Source: Clostridia bacterium (GTDB lineage Bacteria > Bacillota > Clostridia > Christensenellales > UBA3700). From it: a stretch of DNA of 64,000 bases. The translations under genes and the position numbers were made by a program. Of the stretch, positions 10,214 to 17,912 are shown one piece after another; within the stretch, counting starts at the first letter, position 1, and each line of letters begins with the position of its first letter. The notes under the pieces were generated by a model. It was not told the DNA's origin and made no database searches. It saw only the letters and a program-made list of their open reading frames with translations. The stretch covers positions 62,001 to 126,000 of the forward strand of contig JAIEDA010000030.1 of assembly GCA_029068165.1 (NCBI GenBank), in the 5' to 3' direction.

Positions 10214-11038
10214 ATGAAAAACAAGGTTGTAGTAATAACGGGAGCGGGCGGAGTGCTTTGCTCGACGATAGCCAAAGCGTACGCTAAGCAAGGCGCTAAA
10301 GTTGCGCTTTTGGACTTGAAGCTTGAGAGCGCGCAAGCCGTAGCCGACGAAATCGTCAAAGAGGGCGGCGTCGCTAAAGCGTATTCGGTCAACTGTCTTG
10401 AAAAATCCACTATGGAAAGCGCTAGAGCGGCAATCGCCAAGGATTTGGGAGCTTGCGACATTCTTGTAAACGGAGCGGGCGGCAATCATCCGAAAGGCAC
10501 GACTACCAGCGAATACTTTAACCAAGCTGACATTGACGACGAGAGCAAGATTTCTTTCTTCGACTTAGACGAGAAAGGCGTTGATTTCGTCTTTAAGCTC
10601 AACTTTTTGGCAACCTTTCTCACTACTCAGGTCTTTGCGAAGGATATGCTTGGCAGGGGCGGAATTATAATCAATATATCCAGTATGAACGCATTCCGTC
10701 CGCTTACGAAAATACCCGCTTACTCGGGCGCAAAAGCAAGCGTTTCCAACTTTACGCAATGGCTTGCCGTACACTTTGCGGGCGAGGGAATAAGAGTAAA
10801 CGCAATCGCTCCGGGCTTTTTCGTAACCAACCAAAACAGGGCTTTGCTCTTTGATAAAGACGGCAATCCGACCGCAAGAACGGCTAAGATTCTCGCAGGA
10901 ACGCCTATGAAGAGATTCGGCGAAGCCGAAGAGCTTATCGGTACGATGATGTGGTTGTCGGATAATAAGCAATCTGGATTTGTTACCGGCATCGTAGTTC
11001 CGATAGACGGAGGTTTTTCCGCTTACTCGGGAGTATAG
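10214..11038 (+). CDS. uxuB: SDR-family D-mannonate oxidoreductase (fructuronate reductase)
   Basis: A 274-residue short-chain dehydrogenase. The N-terminal cofactor loop is ITGAGGVLC. NISSMN holds the catalytic Ser, and Y170-S-G-A-K174 is the YxxxK catalytic pair. The C-terminus ends in VVPIDGGFSAYSGV, usual for this subfamily. In Gram-positive genomes an SDR replaces the unrelated E. coli UxuB, and the position right after uxuA supports reduction of fructuronate to mannonate. GGAAAGGTG precedes the ATG. The 95-bp gap from uxuA shows no clear terminator, so it probably belongs to the same transcript. The role rests on context plus overall similarity. Confidence 0.85.
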   Translation: MKNKVVVITGAGGVLCSTIAKAYAKQGAKVALLDLKLESAQAVADEIVKEGGVAKAYSVNCLEKSTMESARAAIAKDLGACDILVNGAGGNHPKGTTTSEYFNQADIDDESKISFFDLDEKGVDFVFKLNFLATFLTTQVFAKDMLGRGGIIINISSMNAFRPLTKIPAYSGAKASVSNFTQWLAVHFAGEGIRVNAIAPGFFVTNQNRALLFDKDGNPTARTAKILAGTPMKRFGEAEELIGTMMWLSDNKQSGFVTGIVVPIDGGFSAYSGV

Positions 11039-11107
11039 TAGATTAAATAAAAACTTAAAGTTGTCGGCGGCGAGGCCGGGAACGAATATGATAAAGGATA
11101 GAGGATT

Positions 11108-12397
11108 ATGTTGAAGATAGCGGTAATAGGCTTAGGCAGCCGAGGAAAAAATTACGGAACTCATTTTGCTAAGAGATCCGACGTGGAAATCGTTGCGATA
11201 TGCGACAAGTACCAATCTAAAATCGACAAGGTCAAGGAACTTTGGAAAGTTCCCGACGAAAAATGCTTTACCGATGAGAAGGATTTTTTTGCGCTCGGAA
11301 AAGTGGCCGACTGTATGCTTATCGCTACGCAGGACAGGGACCACTACCGTCACGCTATGAAAGCGTTGGAGCTTGGGTACGACGTGCTAGTGGAAAAGCC
11401 GCTTTCGCCTAATATCGAGGAGTGCTTGGACATCGAAGAGTACGCGAGAAAACAGGGCAGGAAAGTGCTGGTTTGCCACGTGCTTAGATACGCCAACTAC
11501 TATCGAAGAATCAAACAAATGATAGACGCGGGCGTGTTGGGCGAAATCAAACTGATAAAGCACGACGAAAATATCGCTTACTGGCATTTTTGCCATTCTT
11601 ACGTAAGAGGTAATTGGAGAAGCGAGCAAGAAACTTCGCCTATGCTGCTTGCAAAATGCTGCCACGATATGGACCTTATGTATTGGTTTACCGGCAGTAA
11701 GTGCAAGAGCCTCAACTCTTACGGCGGACTGACTTTCTTCAACAAGGATCACAAACCTGACGGGGCGAGCGACAACTGCTTTGACTGTCCTCATCGCAAA
11801 ACCTGTAATTTTGAAGTCGAGCACCAGTATTTGGGTAGAAAGAAGTTTATCGGAAGGGGCAAAAAGAAGTTCCTTTGGGGTACGTACGCTTTTTGTACTT
11901 CTTCTAAGAAAAAGGACGTGCTACGCGCGCTGAAGACTGACGAAAGAGCTAAGAACTGGGCGAGATGCGTGTTCGCTTGCGATAACGACGTGGTAGACTG
12001 TCAAACCGTCAATATGGAAATGGAAAACGGTATCAAAGTTATGTTGACCGCCAACGCGTTCAACGAGCAAGACCATAGACACACCGAGATACGCGGAAGC
12101 AAGGGAATACTCATTGCCGACGATAGAGGCAGCGTGATTACGCTCAAGCTCTTCGGTCAAAAGCCTAAGAAGATAATCGTCAATATTATTCCCGTAATCA
12201 AAGGTCACTTCGGCGGCGACGAGGGTATCGTCAAAGCAACCGTTGGTATGCTCACGAACAACTCCGATCCGAATATGCAATACACATGGATAAAGGATAC
12301 GATAGAAAGTCATAGGATTGTGACCGCCGCGGAGCTGTCAAGACACGAGGGCGGTAGAACCGTTCAAATGAGCGAGATACCCGATATAAGAGATTAA
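11108..12397 (+). CDS. Gfo/Idh/MocA-family oxidoreductase with a Cys-rich insert
   Basis: A 429-residue NAD(P)-dependent sugar oxidoreductase. The N-terminal Rossmann fold starts VIGLGSRGKNYG, and the catalytic E96-K97-P98 motif is present. CCHDMDLMYWF holds the conserved active-site His and Asp. After the barrel domain core there is a Cys-rich insert, CFDCPHRKTC plus two later Cys pairs, which could bind a metal; this insert occurs in one branch of the family. The substrate is unknown. It lies 69 bp after uxuB, and the PHP hydrolase gene follows after 6 bp, so it looks co-transcribed. It is the most divergent of the three family members in this island. Confidence 0.88.
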   Translation: MLKIAVIGLGSRGKNYGTHFAKRSDVEIVAICDKYQSKIDKVKELWKVPDEKCFTDEKDFFALGKVADCMLIATQDRDHYRHAMKALELGYDVLVEKPLSPNIEECLDIEEYARKQGRKVLVCHVLRYANYYRRIKQMIDAGVLGEIKLIKHDENIAYWHFCHSYVRGNWRSEQETSPMLLAKCCHDMDLMYWFTGSKCKSLNSYGGLTFFNKDHKPDGASDNCFDCPHRKTCNFEVEHQYLGRKKFIGRGKKKFLWGTYAFCTSSKKKDVLRALKTDERAKNWARCVFACDNDVVDCQTVNMEMENGIKVMLTANAFNEQDHRHTEIRGSKGILIADDRGSVITLKLFGQKPKKIIVNIIPVIKGHFGGDEGIVKATVGMLTNNSDPNMQYTWIKDTIESHRIVTAAELSRHEGGRTVQMSEIPDIRD

Positions 12398-12403
12398 CAA
12401 ACT

Positions 12404-13885
12404 ATGGATATTTTTTCTACTTCTATACGAATACTGCCTAAGGACAACAAATCTCACATGAGCGTGGAGTTTGAAGTTCCTAGCGGATTAAAGAGCTTGA
12501 TCGTAGCTACGAGCTATTCGCCCAAGTACGAGTATGACGAGAAAAAATGTATTGAACTTATCGATAGGGGACTTAGTACGCAAGACTTGTCAAAGCCGCT
12601 TACGTACGAACAAAAAAGGAGATGCGTTCCGCTAGCAAACCATATAGCTTGGTCTTTGGAAGACAGCGAAAAGTTGCTCGGCACGGAGCATAGACACAAC
12701 CCCAATCAAGTCCATACCGTCAGCGAAGTTTTTTCGTCCAACGGCTTTATAAAGACGAGGATTGTTGGCGGAAAGTGGAAACTTATAGCAAGTATAAATA
12801 ATATCGTTACCGATTATATAGATATTAATATAGAGGTAAAGGGATACGATACTTATCCGCAAGTCGATTTGAGCGGCGACTACGGAAACGATAGCGCAAA
12901 CAATGACAGCGAAGATGGAAAACGCAGTTGGCAGCGCGTGGAAATGCATTGTCATACCGTCGCTTCCGACGGGGATATGCAACCCGAAGAGCTGGTCCAA
13001 AACGCAATCAGGCGGGGATACAAGGCTATTTGCGTGACCGACCACAATACCGTAAGCAACGTCAAAGAGGTAAAAAGGTACGGCGAAAAGTACGGTTTGG
13101 TAGTAGCCGGCGGAATAGAGTGGACTACGTTTTGGGGTCACTTGACCGTCATAGGCGGCAACAGCGACGTCAAATGGTTGGATATCGCGCCGAAGAATAT
13201 CAACGCTTGCATTATACGGGCGAGAGAAAAGGGAGATTTGGTCACTCTTGCTCACCCCAAGCGGATAGGCTCGCCGCTGTGCGCGGGCTGCCATAACGAA
13301 TTTAATATTACTAATTGGGACTATATCACGTCCTACGAGGTATGGTCGCACTACAACCCGAGCGTGTCGCCGGGCAACAAGCTTGCAAAAAATGAGTGGG
13401 TAAGTTTGCTCGACAAGGGATATAGGATTTGCGCTCTTTACGGATACGATTGGCATTCGCCCGACGAGGGAGCGCCGTGTTACGCCTATACGTATCTAGG
13501 GATTGACGGCAGGCTTACGCAAGATAGCGTTATCGCCGCCGTAGACTGCGGAAGGAGCTATATCACTATGGGATATGGCGTTGAGCTGACTTTATCGGAC
13601 GGAATAAATACCTACACAATAGGCGATTGCGTAGAAACGGGACGATACAAGTTGAGCGTAAAATGCGAAAGACTTGCCGACTATCCGTATAAAAGCGAAT
13701 TGCAAAAAATCGTAATTTTGTCGGATATTATGCAAGAAGCCGAGTTTGAATATAAAGAGGGAGCGACGGTCGAATATACGGCGGTCGCGAATAAGAAAGG
13801 TTATATAAGAGTTGAAGGCATGGGTAAAGTCGAAGGCGAAACGTCCGACGTCTTTATCGCAAGCCCGATATATATAAAGGAGTGA
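12404..13885 (+). CDS. PHP-domain metal-dependent hydrolase (CehA/McbA-like)
   Basis: A 493-residue protein. Residues 1-~175 form an N-terminal beta-rich region without a recognised name. The PHP domain begins at EMHCHTVASDGD (H182, H184), followed by VTDHNT (D213, H214) and LAHPKR, the usual metal ligands of phosphoesterase/hydrolase PHP domains. YGYDWHSP lies further on. A beta-sandwich tail closes the protein. There is no signal peptide. Such CehA/McbA-like proteins often accompany sugar catabolic loci, but the reaction here cannot be stated. It is translationally close to both neighbours (6-bp and 7-bp gaps). Confidence 0.82.
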   Translation: MDIFSTSIRILPKDNKSHMSVEFEVPSGLKSLIVATSYSPKYEYDEKKCIELIDRGLSTQDLSKPLTYEQKRRCVPLANHIAWSLEDSEKLLGTEHRHNPNQVHTVSEVFSSNGFIKTRIVGGKWKLIASINNIVTDYIDINIEVKGYDTYPQVDLSGDYGNDSANNDSEDGKRSWQRVEMHCHTVASDGDMQPEELVQNAIRRGYKAICVTDHNTVSNVKEVKRYGEKYGLVVAGGIEWTTFWGHLTVIGGNSDVKWLDIAPKNINACIIRAREKGDLVTLAHPKRIGSPLCAGCHNEFNITNWDYITSYEVWSHYNPSVSPGNKLAKNEWVSLLDKGYRICALYGYDWHSPDEGAPCYAYTYLGIDGRLTQDSVIAAVDCGRSYITMGYGVELTLSDGINTYTIGDCVETGRYKLSVKCERLADYPYKSELQKIVILSDIMQEAEFEYKEGATVEYTAVANKKGYIRVEGMGKVEGETSDVFIASPIYIKE

Positions 13886-13892
13886 GGGAAAG

Positions 13893-14531
13893 ATGATTAC
13901 GGCGCACGGCGGAGCAATGGGGACCGGTAGAAACACTTTAGCATTTTTTAAGCATCTCGACGACTACAACGTCGACGCTTTTGAAGTGGACGTTTGGAAG
14001 AAGAGCGGACTTTTGTATTTGTCGCACTTGCCGGCTTTTTTCGGTCACTATAGGAAAAAGCTGACTTTGCGATACGCTTTTGAGGTGGCGAAAAACAGCG
14101 GTTTGAAAATAAACTGCGACCTTAAGCAGCCCGGAATAGTGAAAGACGTCATCGCGCTTGCCAAAGAGGTAGGAATGGAGCGCTTGCTTATTTTTACGGG
14201 TTGTGTTAGAATTGAAGACGGGAAGTATTTGGATTGCGGCGAAGCTTGGTTTAATTCGGTCGGAATAAAGTACGTCAAAGAAAACGTCAAGAAAATCAAG
14301 GAGCTTCTCGATTCGTACAACAATCCGCATTTCGCAGGAATAAATATTCGTTACAAAAAGATAAACGACGAATTTTTGGACGAGTGCGACAAATACGGTT
14401 TGAGGGTGAGCGTTTTCACGTTGGACAGCAAATGGGCTATAAGCAAGTACGCTAAGAGAATCAACGGCAACATCACTACCAACCGCCCGCTCGAAGTAAG
14501 AGAGATCATTGAGAGCGGAGAATTCATCTAG
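13893..14531 (+). CDS. Glycerophosphodiester phosphodiesterase-like protein (short)
   Basis: A 212-residue protein with the GDPD/PI-PLC TIM-barrel pattern: H5 at the start of strand 1, N14-T15, E31-x-D33 in DAFEVDVW, and H45 in LSHLP match the usual HRG..NT..ExD..H set. NCDLKQ and a terminal TTNRP are also family-like. It differs from classical enzymes in having HGG instead of HRG and in being 30-40 residues shorter. That may mean a different phosphodiester or even a lyase-type reaction. GGGAAAG precedes the ATG. It lies between the PHP hydrolase and an oxidoreductase gene with tight spacing, so it is probably part of the glycan operon. Confidence 0.75.
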   Translation: MITAHGGAMGTGRNTLAFFKHLDDYNVDAFEVDVWKKSGLLYLSHLPAFFGHYRKKLTLRYAFEVAKNSGLKINCDLKQPGIVKDVIALAKEVGMERLLIFTGCVRIEDGKYLDCGEAWFNSVGIKYVKENVKKIKELLDSYNNPHFAGINIRYKKINDEFLDECDKYGLRVSVFTLDSKWAISKYAKRINGNITTNRPLEVREIIESGEFI

Positions 14532-14548
14532 CGGCAAAAGGGAGAATT

Positions 14549-15691
14549 ATGAAAAGATTAGGGGTTATCGGAATAGGAAGAATGGGTTCAAGACACGCTC
14601 GCAATCTTGCTAAAGGCGCGATTGCAGGCGGTAGACTCGTCGCCGTTTGCGATGTCGATAATTCCAAGTTGGAGAGCTTTTGCGCTAAGTTTAATAAAGT
14701 CAAGAGTTATGTTAATTACGGTGAAATGCTAGATAAGGAAGAGCTTGACGGCGTGATAATAGCCACTCCGCACAAGTCGCATATCGAGATTGCAAAAGCG
14801 TGCGTTGAAAAAGGCGTGAATTATCTATTGGAAAAGCCTATCGGCGTAACCGTAAAGCAGGCTAGAGAATTGCTTGACTTTGAGCAATCGAACGTCATCG
14901 GCGCGATGGTGTTCAACCAGCGTACGAACAGGCTCTATCGCAAGGCTAAAGAGCTGATAGAAAGCGGAGAGATAGGCAAGATAGTAAGGATAAATTTTAC
15001 GGTTACGGATTGGTATCGCTCGCAGTTTTATTACGATATGGGCGGATGGCGGGCAAGTTGGTCTGGCGAGGGCGGCGGCACGCTTATAAATCAGTGCGTT
15101 CATCAGCTCGACTTGTTGCAGTGGCTTGTGGGAATGCCTAAGCGAATCAGCGCTAAATGTAAGACCGTGGATAGAAATATCACCACTGAAAACGACGTTA
15201 CGGCTATATTTTCTTACGGCGATTTCGAGTGCGTATTCACCGCTTCCACTCACGAACTTCCCGGGACAAACCGACTGGAGATAGCTGGCGATAAGGGCAA
15301 GATTGTCGTAGAAAAATTCAAGATGAATTATTGGATAAACGAGCTTAGCGAAAGCGAGGTCAACGCGAGAGCGACGAGAGATTACGGAAATAAAAAGGAT
15401 AAGAAGAGTAAGAAACGCAAGTTGTCTTACGGCTTATCGAGGATGATTTACGACGGTATATACGGACAGCAGGCGAGAATTATAAAGAACTTTGTCAAAG
15501 CTTTGGAAGAAAACGATAAAAACGTACTCACAGCCAAAGTCGAAGAGGGTATAAACTCGCTCGAGCTTATCAACGCTATGATAGCTTCGTCTTGGTTGGG
15601 AAGAGCGGTAGACCTTCCTTTGGACGGAGAACTTTACGAGCAGCTTTTAGAGAAAAAGATAGCGGAAGAAATTGAAAACGCTAACGCATAA
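14549..15691 (+). CDS. Gfo/Idh/MocA-family oxidoreductase
   Basis: A 380-residue sugar dehydrogenase-type protein. The Rossmann motif is GIGRMGSRHARN, followed by the catalytic E95-K96-P97 and H185/D188 in HQLDLLQW. It is clearly paralogous to the product of 16671-17858: both share the NQRT, GGWR, GEGGG and HQLDL segments in the same order. AGGGAGAATT precedes the ATG. The pairing with the TIM-barrel isomerase encoded between the two paralogues resembles gene sets for 3-keto-sugar chemistry (for example inositol catabolism, or deglycosylation through 3-keto-glycosides), but the substrate is unknown. Confidence 0.9.
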   Translation: MKRLGVIGIGRMGSRHARNLAKGAIAGGRLVAVCDVDNSKLESFCAKFNKVKSYVNYGEMLDKEELDGVIIATPHKSHIEIAKACVEKGVNYLLEKPIGVTVKQARELLDFEQSNVIGAMVFNQRTNRLYRKAKELIESGEIGKIVRINFTVTDWYRSQFYYDMGGWRASWSGEGGGTLINQCVHQLDLLQWLVGMPKRISAKCKTVDRNITTENDVTAIFSYGDFECVFTASTHELPGTNRLEIAGDKGKIVVEKFKMNYWINELSESEVNARATRDYGNKKDKKSKKRKLSYGLSRMIYDGIYGQQARIIKNFVKALEENDKNVLTAKVEEGINSLELINAMIASSWLGRAVDLPLDGELYEQLLEKKIAEEIENANA

Positions 15692-15721
15692 CGATAAATA
15701 TATTCATAATGGAGGAAGAAT

Positions 15722-16666
15722 ATGGCTAATATCAAAATTTCAGGTTTTTACGACGAGGTGAGTTCCGATCTCAAGACTCAGCTCGAAACGATAAAGGCGT
15801 ACGGAGAGAGTTATCTTTGTCCGAGAAAAATCAACGGCAAGAATATCGCCGATTTTACTCTTGAAGAATTTGAAAAGGACGTCAAGCCTATGCTTGATGA
15901 ATACGGAGTTAAGTTCTCTTCGATAGGCTCTCCAATAGGTAAGATAGGACTTTACGACGATGAAAAGTTTGCCGAGCAATGCAAGAAGCTTGCCGAACTC
16001 GTCAAGATTTGCAAGGTAATGGACTGCAAATATATAAGAATGTTTTCCTTTAGAGGATTAAGCGGCAATTACGAAAAAGATTTCCCCGTAGTAGTCAAGA
16101 AGATAAGAGGTTTTCTCGAAGTAGTCAAGGGCAGCGACGTGGTTTTGCTTCACGAAAACGAAAAGAGAATTTGGGCGGATACTCCCGAGAGAGTGCTCAA
16201 ACTTTATAACGAGATCAACGATCCGCAGTTCAAGCTTTGTTTTGACGCGTCCAACTACGTGCAATGCGGAGTAGACGTTCCGTCGGCTTATCAAGCTCTT
16301 AAGGACGTGACGGAATACTATCATATCAAAGACTGTTCCAAAGAAAAAGTCGAAGTACCCGTCGGCTTAGGTATCGGCGATTATCAAAATATGATAAACG
16401 ACTTGGTGAAGAGAGGCTACGACGGCTTTATGACTCTCGAACCGCATACGGGCAAGTACGCCGACCACAAGAAGAGTTTTCACTATTTCGGCTGGTTGCT
16501 GTTTGGAGTGACGCTCGAGCATATCAACAAATGGAGAAAGATATTCCACGCTATCGACAAGGCGAAAGGACTTACTCATACTGAAAAGGTAAGCAGGCGT
16601 CAAATGATGGACTGGCAGTATTACGGACTTAAAGAAATGATAGAAAAAGCGGAGAAGGAGGCTTAA
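15722..16666 (+). CDS. Sugar phosphate isomerase/epimerase-family TIM barrel protein
   Basis: A 314-residue xylose-isomerase-like protein (IolE/IolI type). The expected metal ligands can be read off: E145 in LLHENE, D175 in CFDASNYV, H201 in YYHIKD and E240 in TLEPHT. The ribosome binding site GGAGGAAG lies 6 bp before the ATG. Members of this family isomerise or dehydrate keto sugars and, in some gut bacteria, cleave 3-keto-glycosides by beta-elimination. Flanked by two paralogous oxidoreductases (30-bp and 4-bp gaps), it likely acts on their keto product. The exact reaction is inferred from context only. Confidence 0.87.
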   Translation: MANIKISGFYDEVSSDLKTQLETIKAYGESYLCPRKINGKNIADFTLEEFEKDVKPMLDEYGVKFSSIGSPIGKIGLYDDEKFAEQCKKLAELVKICKVMDCKYIRMFSFRGLSGNYEKDFPVVVKKIRGFLEVVKGSDVVLLHENEKRIWADTPERVLKLYNEINDPQFKLCFDASNYVQCGVDVPSAYQALKDVTEYYHIKDCSKEKVEVPVGLGIGDYQNMINDLVKRGYDGFMTLEPHTGKYADHKKSFHYFGWLLFGVTLEHINKWRKIFHAIDKAKGLTHTEKVSRRQMMDWQYYGLKEMIEKAEKEA

Positions 16667-16670
16667 GAAT

Positions 16671-17858
16671 ATGGCGGACAAGAAGATTAGATACGGTATC
16701 GTAGGTATAGGTAAACAAGGCAGCAGGTATGCAAATCAACTGTTTGCGGGAATGGACAAGAACGGCGTTCTCGCTGCGGTTTGCGATATCGCGATAGATA
16801 GAAGAAACTGGGCAAACGAAAAGTTTGGAGGCAAGGTAAAAGTTTTTGAAAATTACGAGGATATGTTTTCAAGCGGTCTTATCGACGCTGTCATCATCGA
16901 CACTCCGCACTACGATCACCCCGTAATCGCTCAAAAGGCGCTTGAAATGAATATTCACGCTCTCAGCGACAAGCCCGCGGGCGTTTACACGAAAGCGGTA
17001 AGAGAAGTAGCCGAGTACGCAAAAACGCAAAGACCTAATCTAAAGTTTGGACTTTTGTACAACCAACGTACGAGCAAGATTTACAAGAAAGCCAAAGAAA
17101 TCATCGATTCGGGAGAGCTGGGCAATCTCAAGAGGATAGTTTGGATAATCACGAATTGGTATAGACCTCAAGCCTACTATTCGCAAGGCGGTTGGAGAGG
17201 CACTTGGGCAGGCGAAGGCGGCGGAGTGCTCATCAACCAAGACCCGCATCAGCTAGACCTTTTCACTTGGCTTGCGGGAAGTAAGATAACTTCCGTCAAC
17301 GCTATCGCGAGAACCGTCGGCAGACAAATCAACGTGGAAAACGACGTGACGGCTACTTGTACTTTTGAAAACGGCGCTACGGGCGTATTCGTGACTTCCA
17401 CGCACGAGGCTCCCGGTACGAATAGATTGGAAATCTCAGGCGACGGCGGCAAAATAGTTATTTCGGGAAGCGCCGACTTTACTATGAAACTTGAGTTTAC
17501 AAAGCTTGAAACTTTAGAGCCTGAATTTTCCAAGACCAACACGGTATTTATGGGCAAGCCGAAAAACAAGAAGATTACGGTTAAGTTCCTACCTCACGAA
17601 TTTTTGAGAGGACTTCTCGTTGACAAGGGACAGCACATCAACGTAATCCGCAACTTCTCAAACGTACTTCTTGGCAAGGAACAAAAACTTATCGGCAATT
17701 ACGAAGAGGGACTAAACGGCTTGACTTTCTCCAACGCTATACATCTTTCGGCTTGGCTTAATAGAAGCGTCAGCCCGCAGGAAGCAAACTTCGAAGATCT
17801 ATATTACGACGAGCTTCAAAAGAAGATAGAAGAGGAAAAGACAAACAGCGTTAAATAA
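16671..17858 (+). CDS. Gfo/Idh/MocA-family oxidoreductase (second paralogue)
   Basis: A 395-residue oxidoreductase. The N-terminal cofactor loop is GIGKQGSRYANQ. The usual EKP motif reads D-K101-P here, so the acidic residue before the catalytic Lys is Asp. H193 and D196 in HQLDLFTW are retained. It aligns along its length with the product of 14549-15691 and probably arose by local duplication. It starts 4 bp after the isomerase gene, with GGAGG upstream, which means one transcript and probably one pathway. As with its neighbours, the substrate is not deducible; a role in oxidising or reducing the 3-position of a glycoside is a reasonable hypothesis. Confidence 0.9.
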   Translation: MADKKIRYGIVGIGKQGSRYANQLFAGMDKNGVLAAVCDIAIDRRNWANEKFGGKVKVFENYEDMFSSGLIDAVIIDTPHYDHPVIAQKALEMNIHALSDKPAGVYTKAVREVAEYAKTQRPNLKFGLLYNQRTSKIYKKAKEIIDSGELGNLKRIVWIITNWYRPQAYYSQGGWRGTWAGEGGGVLINQDPHQLDLFTWLAGSKITSVNAIARTVGRQINVENDVTATCTFENGATGVFVTSTHEAPGTNRLEISGDGGKIVISGSADFTMKLEFTKLETLEPEFSKTNTVFMGKPKNKKITVKFLPHEFLRGLLVDKGQHINVIRNFSNVLLGKEQKLIGNYEEGLNGLTFSNAIHLSAWLNRSVSPQEANFEDLYYDELQKKIEEEKTNSVK

Positions 17859-17912
17859 AAAGTTATAGCGTCGGCTCACTTTATCGATCAGTCGACGTTT
17901 AGGGGATTGATT

